From NCBI GenBank assembly GCA_025456385.1, contig JALOKS010000012.1:1-18175 (forward strand): 18,175 nucleotides of DNA, in the 5' to 3' direction. This DNA comes from Thermoanaerobaculales bacterium (GTDB lineage: Bacteria > Acidobacteriota > Thermoanaerobaculia > Thermoanaerobaculales > Sulfomarinibacteraceae). Every line of letters begins with the position of its first letter. Within the stretch, counting starts at the first letter, position 1. The translations under genes were made by a program, and so were the position numbers. This document shows, in pieces, positions 14,163-18,175 of this stretch. Under the pieces are notes generated by a model, which saw nothing but the letters and a program-made list of their open reading frames with translations, was not told where the DNA came from and did no database searches.

Positions 14163-16382
14163 TCAGTCCGCCGGGGTCGTCGTCGGCCGGCCGTTGAACG
14201 CCGGTGCGATGCCCATCTCCTCGAGCAGGTGGTCCGCGCTGTCGACCCGGTCCATCACCCACAGCATGTAGCGCACGTCGGCGTGGATCGAGCGCGTGAC
14301 CGCGGGCAGGAAGTCCCAGTCCGAGATCATGCTCTCCCAGTTGCCGTCGAAGAGCAGGCCCACGAAGCGCCCGTGCCCGTCGAGGGTGGCGGAGCCCGAG
14401 TTGCCGCCCGTGGTGTCGACGTCGGAGAGGAAGTTCACCGGCAGCGAGCCCAGCTTCTTCGAGGCGTAGGGGCCGTAGTCGGCGGCGGCGACCGCTTCGA
14501 GCAGGGACGCCGGCGCATCGAAGGGCTCGACACCGGTCGTCTTGGCGGCCACACCCTCGGCGGTCGTGAAGGGCAGGTAGAGGACCCCGTCCCGCGGCGC
14601 ATAGCCCGTGACCTGGCCGAAGGTCACCCGCATGGTGCCGTTGGCGTCGGCGTAGATCTCGGTTCCGCGGGCGGCCTCGAAGGCGAGCATCGCGTCCATG
14701 AAGCGGGGCCGGGCGGCGAGCAGGCGCCCGTCCAGGGCCTCCTCGCGGGCTTCGAGCTCGAGCCAGGCGGGGTGGAGGGCCACGGCGAGGCGCACGAAGG
14801 GGTCCTCGCTGGCCTCGAGCGTCGCGCGATCGAGGTCGAGGAGGGCGAGCCGGGCGCCGGCGTCGGTGAGCGCGGTCGCGATGTACATGCGGTGCAGGAT
14901 GCCCGAGATCATCTCGCTGACCTCCGCCTCGCCGTCCAGCCCGAACCACTCGTCGAGCGCCGGCAGGCGCTCGGCCGGCGGCAGGGCGGCGTAGTGCTCG
15001 AGCGAGCGCTGCAGCAGCGCCATGTCGACGCGCGCGTCGAAGCTGCGCGCCGAGCGCTGGATGCGGGCGAGGATGCGCGACAGGTCGCGGTCCTGGAAGC
15101 CCATCTTGCGCTCGGCATCCGGCTTCTCGCGCTCGCAGGCCAGACGGTAGGCGGTGCCGGCCGCCGACAGCACCTGGTTGAGCTTGATCGCGGCGAGCTC
15201 CTGATCGCGCTCGCGGTGCGCGCGCTGCTCGGAGAGCAGAGCCTCGAGCTCGGCGAGCGCGCCTCCCCAGCGCGCCTGCCGCTCGGGATCGGCGGCAATC
15301 CAGGCTGCGAGCTCGGCCTCGAGCGCCCGCTTGCGCGCCACTGACTCGGAGCGCGCGAAGCCGGCCAGCATGCCCTGGGCGTTCTTGAGGCCGTTGTTGA
15401 TTCCGGAGACGGTGGCGGCGTAGGCGATCTCGACCTCGGGCAGCCCCTCCGCCTCGCGGGCGATGATGTCGAGGGTCTCCTCGCGGCGGGCGATCCGCTG
15501 CGGGTAGGTCCAGGTGATCGCCTCCTCGACCTCCGAGGCCAGCCGGTATCGGCTCGTGCGGCCCGGGAAGCCGACCACCATCACGAAGTCGCCGGCCTCG
15601 ACGCCGGCGGGGTTGACGCTCAGCCAGTGGCGGGGCTTGTAGGGGACGTTGTCGGGCGCGGGGTCGGCGGGCCGGCCGTCGGGCCCGACCCAGGCGCGGT
15701 AGAGCGAGAAGTCGCCGGTGTGGCGCGGCCACATCCAGTTGTCGATGTCGCCGCCGAACTTGCCGATCGACGACGGCGGCGCATAGACGAGGCGCACGTC
15801 GCGGATCTCGAGCTGGTCGTAGAGCAGGTACTGGGCGCCGCCGTGGAAGGCCGCCACCTTGCAGCGGTGGCCGGGTGTCTGCTCGCAGCCGGCGATGAGG
15901 CGCTTCTCGGCCTCCTCGACGGCGGCGAAGCGGGCCGCACCGTCGGCGCCTGCCGGCTGCGCGGCGAGGATCTGCGCGGTGACGTCGGTGACCGCGAGGG
16001 TGACGTACATGCGGGCGCCGGGCGCCGCCGGCAGCTCGTCGGTCCTGGCCGCGGCCACGAAGCCGTCCGACAACAGGTTGCGCTCCGGGCTCGAGTTGAA
16101 CTGGATCGAGCCGTAGGCGCAGTGGTGGTTGGTGGCCACCAGGCCCTCGGGCGAGACGAAGGAGGCCGAGCAGCCCCCGAGAGACACGATGGCGCCCATC
16201 GGGTCGCCGACGAGATCGGCGAAGCTCGCCGGCGGCGCCTCGAGGCCGGCCGCCTCGAGCTCCGTGGCGAGCTGCGTCAGCTGGCTGGGGAGCCACATCC
16301 CTTCGTCGGACCAGGCGGCAGTGCCGGACATCAGCATGAGACAGACCGCGTACCCGAGACGACGACGCGCTGATCGCATCAT
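14163..16382 (-). CDS. S46-family dipeptidyl-peptidase (DPP7-type specificity)
   Basis: This 739-residue exported serine exopeptidase has a signal peptide (about 1-23 or 1-25) followed by DEGMWLP, the typical mature N-terminus of S46 enzymes. The family removes dipeptides from peptide N-termini in the periplasm. Catalytic elements: TNHHC (His86 or His87), GGDIDNWMWPRHTGDF (catalytic Asp probably 224) and GGNSGS (Ser662). A conserved Cys pair may be Cys71/Cys88. The residue 18 positions after the Ser is Gly680 in FDGNWE. DPP7 enzymes have Gly there and prefer hydrophobic P1, whereas DPP11 has Arg and prefers Asp/Glu. Two Met codons start the frame, with GGAGGGG just upstream. The upstream spacer holds an extended -10-like TGCTAGGAT. 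Confidence 0.95.
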   Translation of the reverse strand: MMRSARRRLGYAVCLMLMSGTAAWSDEGMWLPSQLTQLATELEAAGLEAPPASFADLVGDPMGAIVSLGGCSASFVSPEGLVATNHHCAYGSIQFNSSPERNLLSDGFVAAARTDELPAAPGARMYVTLAVTDVTAQILAAQPAGADGAARFAAVEEAEKRLIAGCEQTPGHRCKVAAFHGGAQYLLYDQLEIRDVRLVYAPPSSIGKFGGDIDNWMWPRHTGDFSLYRAWVGPDGRPADPAPDNVPYKPRHWLSVNPAGVEAGDFVMVVGFPGRTSRYRLASEVEEAITWTYPQRIARREETLDIIAREAEGLPEVEIAYAATVSGINNGLKNAQGMLAGFARSESVARKRALEAELAAWIAADPERQARWGGALAELEALLSEQRAHRERDQELAAIKLNQVLSAAGTAYRLACEREKPDAERKMGFQDRDLSRILARIQRSARSFDARVDMALLQRSLEHYAALPPAERLPALDEWFGLDGEAEVSEMISGILHRMYIATALTDAGARLALLDLDRATLEASEDPFVRLAVALHPAWLELEAREEALDGRLLAARPRFMDAMLAFEAARGTEIYADANGTMRVTFGQVTGYAPRDGVLYLPFTTAEGVAAKTTGVEPFDAPASLLEAVAAADYGPYASKKLGSLPVNFLSDVDTTGGNSGSATLDGHGRFVGLLFDGNWESMISDWDFLPAVTRSIHADVRYMLWVMDRVDSADHLLEEMGIAPAFNGRPTTTPAD

Positions 16383-16397
16383 GACCCCTCCAGATGG

Positions 16398-16412
16398 CGG
16401 CGCCGGGCGCCG
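16398..16412. repeat. Short perfect palindrome in the S46 leader
   Basis: CGGCGCC, one base, GGCGCCG: a perfect seven-base inverted repeat about 16 bases before the S46 start codon. In RNA it would form a small GC hairpin, but the loop of one base is too short without opening pairs. It could equally be a chance product of high GC. Confidence 0.3.
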
Positions 16413-16420
16413 TAGGCTGC

Positions 16421-16429
16421 ATCCTAGCA
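16421..16429 (-). promoter_or_regulatory. Candidate extended -10 for the S46 peptidase gene
   Basis: TGC followed by TAGGAT on the minus strand, 39 bases before the start codon and inside the 75-base spacer after the glycosyltransferase. No -35 is visible. It would allow transcription separate from the upstream gene. Confidence 0.25.
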
Positions 16430-16457
16430 GACGAGGTCGCAGCTCTCCCGGCGCGGC

Positions 16458-18026
16458 TCAGTTCCAGTGCACGAGCTCCGGCCAGAGCTCGGTCAGGGGC
16501 CGACGGAGGCCGCGGCAGAGGTGGATCGGCCGGTTCTCCTCGGCCATGCCCCAGGGGTGGTGGTGCTCGCCCACGACCTCCACCGACTCGCAGTGCTCGG
16601 CGATGCCCGCAGCCGACCACTGCAGCCAGATCAGGGTGTCGCCCGCGAAGTCGCCGGGGCCCCACATCGAGTGGGTCTGGTGGCCGCAGATCGCGGGCGG
16701 CAGCCCGAGCGCGGGGCCGAAGAGGTTGAGGGCGCCCGCCTCGCCGTAGTTGGAAGCGAAGATCCCGGTCCGGGCGCGCTCGCCCGCCGGCAGGGCGTGG
16801 TAGACGGCCGCCACCTCCGCCACCAGCTCCGGCCAGCCGTGCTGGTCCCCCCAGAGCTGCGGCAGCGGCCCGACGTGGGCAACCTCGGACTTCGAAAGGG
16901 CGAGCCCGAGGCGTTCCTGGTAGGCGACGTAGGTCGGAGGCGGCAGCAGCGGCAGGAACAGCGGCGCCATGATGGCTCCCGGCGCCGCCAGCCACGCGAC
17001 CGTCAGACTACGCGCGACGAGGCGACTGCCGGGACGGGCGATACGGGCCGTCCAGGCCTCAACTGCGGCGCCGCCGGCCGCCAGCAGCATCGGGTAGGCG
17101 GGCGCCAGATAGTAGTCCTTCCCTTTCAGGGCCATGAGGATCGCCAGCAGCACGAGGTAGGTCCAGCCGACCGCGCGCCAGGCCCGGCCCCGCCCGGCGA
17201 GCAGGAACCAGAGCCCGGCCAGCCACACCGGCAGCGTCGCCGGGTGCATCATCAACACCTGCTGGGTGATGAACTGCAACGGCGCGAGTTCCACGTTCTT
17301 GCCGCTCGCGCGCACAGCGCGCAGATCCTCGAGGGTCGGGAAGCCGTGCTGCCACTGCCAGAGGAGGTTGGGCAGGAAGATCGCGAGCGCGAGCGCGGCG
17401 CCGAGCCAGATCCAGGGCCGGGCGAGCTCGCGGCGGAGCGGCGTGGCGACGACGCCGACCGCGACCGCGAGGCCGAAAAACAGGGTCGAGTGCTTGTTCA
17501 TGAGCCCGAGGCCGGCGAGCGCGCCGAACAGGAGCCAGAGGCGGGAGTCCCCGCCGCGCGCGATCCGCACCAGCACGAGCACGCAGCCGAGCCAGAACAG
17601 AGGCTCGAAGGCGTTCATCGTCAGGATGCTGCCGATCATGAGGTGGACCGGGGCGATGAGGATCGCGAGCCCGGCGAGGAGCTGCGCGAAGGGGCCGCCG
17701 CCGAGCCGCGCGGCGAGCAGCACGGTGAGCGCGACCATCCCGGCGCCGGCGAGCAGCGGCAGGACCCGCAGCGCGGGCAGGGAGCCGCCGAGCAGGAGCG
17801 CGCCCTTGGTGTAGACCGCGACCAGCGGCGCGCAGTCGACGTAGCCCCAGTCGAGGCGGCGCGCGCAGTCGAGGAAGTAGAGCTCGTCGCGGAAGTAGCC
17901 GTAGCGGCTGAGGCCGGGCAGGTGGAGGACGATCTTCGCCGCCACGAGGGCGCCGAGGATCGGCAGCGACAGCGGTGCGGCAGCGGGCGGAGTCGGCGCG
18001 GGGTGGGATGGAGCCGGTTGCGACAT
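16458..18026 (-). CDS. GT39/PMT-family membrane glycosyltransferase (ArnT-like fold)
   Basis: The ATG at 18026 (522 residues) follows AGGAGGGAGG about seven bases upstream. An ATG at 18161 would add 45 Arg-rich residues and would lie upstream of a likely -10. A Pro-rich N-terminus precedes the first helix. The first periplasmic loop carries the family's catalytic acidic pair Asp47-Glu48 in GYFRDELYFLDCARRLDWGYVD. About eleven to thirteen hydrophobic helices follow, to residue 360 or so. A soluble domain of about 160 residues then ends at HWN. Family members transfer sugars from polyprenyl-phosphate donors to proteins, lipids or lipid A at the periplasmic face. The acceptor cannot be assigned. 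The gene has no glycan-synthesis neighbours in view. Confidence 0.9.
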   Translation of the reverse strand: MSQPAPSHPAPTPPAAAPLSLPILGALVAAKIVLHLPGLSRYGYFRDELYFLDCARRLDWGYVDCAPLVAVYTKGALLLGGSLPALRVLPLLAGAGMVALTVLLAARLGGGPFAQLLAGLAILIAPVHLMIGSILTMNAFEPLFWLGCVLVLVRIARGGDSRLWLLFGALAGLGLMNKHSTLFFGLAVAVGVVATPLRRELARPWIWLGAALALAIFLPNLLWQWQHGFPTLEDLRAVRASGKNVELAPLQFITQQVLMMHPATLPVWLAGLWFLLAGRGRAWRAVGWTYLVLLAILMALKGKDYYLAPAYPMLLAAGGAAVEAWTARIARPGSRLVARSLTVAWLAAPGAIMAPLFLPLLPPPTYVAYQERLGLALSKSEVAHVGPLPQLWGDQHGWPELVAEVAAVYHALPAGERARTGIFASNYGEAGALNLFGPALGLPPAICGHQTHSMWGPGDFAGDTLIWLQWSAAGIAEHCESVEVVGEHHHPWGMAEENRPIHLCRGLRRPLTELWPELVHWN

Positions 18027-18107
18027 GCTGCAGCCTCCCTCCTGTTCGCGAGGTGCCCGAGCCGGGCGGCGGGCGGGCGTCGATCGCCTGGCGGCGGACT
18101 TTCGCCG

Positions 18108-18116
18108 CTTATACCA
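18108..18116 (-). promoter_or_regulatory. Candidate extended -10 of the glycosyltransferase gene
   Basis: TGG followed by TATAAG on the minus strand, 82 bases before the chosen ATG, in an otherwise GC-rich spacer. No -35 match was found at 16-18 bases. The remaining bases to the window edge (18117-18175) hold nothing I can name. Confidence 0.27.
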
Positions 18117-18175
18117 CGATCGCGGCGGGGCATTCCGCAGGCGCCCGGCCGCCTGGGACACTGTAAGCTCGACGG

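Noticed and set aside
14125..16995. 956-residue minus-strand frame overlapping the S46 peptidase and the glycosyltransferase
   Set aside because: Same strand but another frame than two well-supported genes; Arg/Pro-rich translation with no domain signal.
1..18175. tRNA, rRNA, CRISPR, insertion sequence, prophage or toxin-antitoxin system
   Set aside because: All gaps are 252 bases or less and show no cloverleaf, spaced direct repeats, transposase or paired small genes of known type.

Overview
The window is a GC-rich (roughly 70% by eye), densely coded bacterial chromosome segment with 15 protein-coding genes and no RNA genes, insertion sequences, CRISPR arrays or phage genes that I can see. 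The cell is Gram-negative in type: there is an outer-membrane beta-barrel protein and several exported enzymes. An S46 dipeptidyl-peptidase, an S9 peptidase, a receptor-like Ser/Thr kinase, a methylamine-utilisation-type cupredoxin and very high GC fit Acidobacteriota best (Thermoanaerobaculia/Holophagae-like). This is an inference from gene content; Myxococcota or Gemmatimonadota are not excluded.

Left part (1-9317), strands alternating. The window opens inside a Kef-type K+/H+ antiporter gene. It is followed by a conserved four-helix membrane protein of unknown function (minus), an exported S9 peptidase (plus), FabH (minus), an EamA/DMT transporter (plus), a predicted lipoprotein glutathione peroxidase (plus), a ferritin-like di-iron protein (minus) and a beta-barrel outer-membrane protein (plus) with a near-consensus sigma-70 promoter. 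Convergent neighbours are very close: 49, 1 and 6 bases at three junctions.

The fourth convergent junction (9318-9463) is different. It is a 146-base spacer built as an imperfect inverted repeat of purine-rich tracts. It holds a textbook four-tetrad G-quadruplex motif just after the porin stop, and a looser G-run array on the opposite strand just after the kinase stop.

Right part (9464-18026), all minus strand. Read in the direction of transcription: a GT39/PMT-family glycosyltransferase, an S46 dipeptidyl-peptidase of the DPP7 type, a 62-residue helical protein, RarD, a small zinc-ribbon protein, a cupredoxin, and a transmembrane HAMP-Ser/Thr kinase. The cupredoxin and kinase genes overlap by 23 bases and have one candidate promoter.

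How the genes work together. S9 and S46 peptidases suggest peptide scavenging in the periplasm. The peroxidase and ferritin-like protein suggest peroxide and iron handling. The most interesting group is the cupredoxin plus receptor kinase operon beside the porin, which could be a copper- or redox-linked transmembrane signalling module. The largest gene-free stretch is 252 bases (12369-12620); apart from the cupredoxin promoter I see nothing in it.
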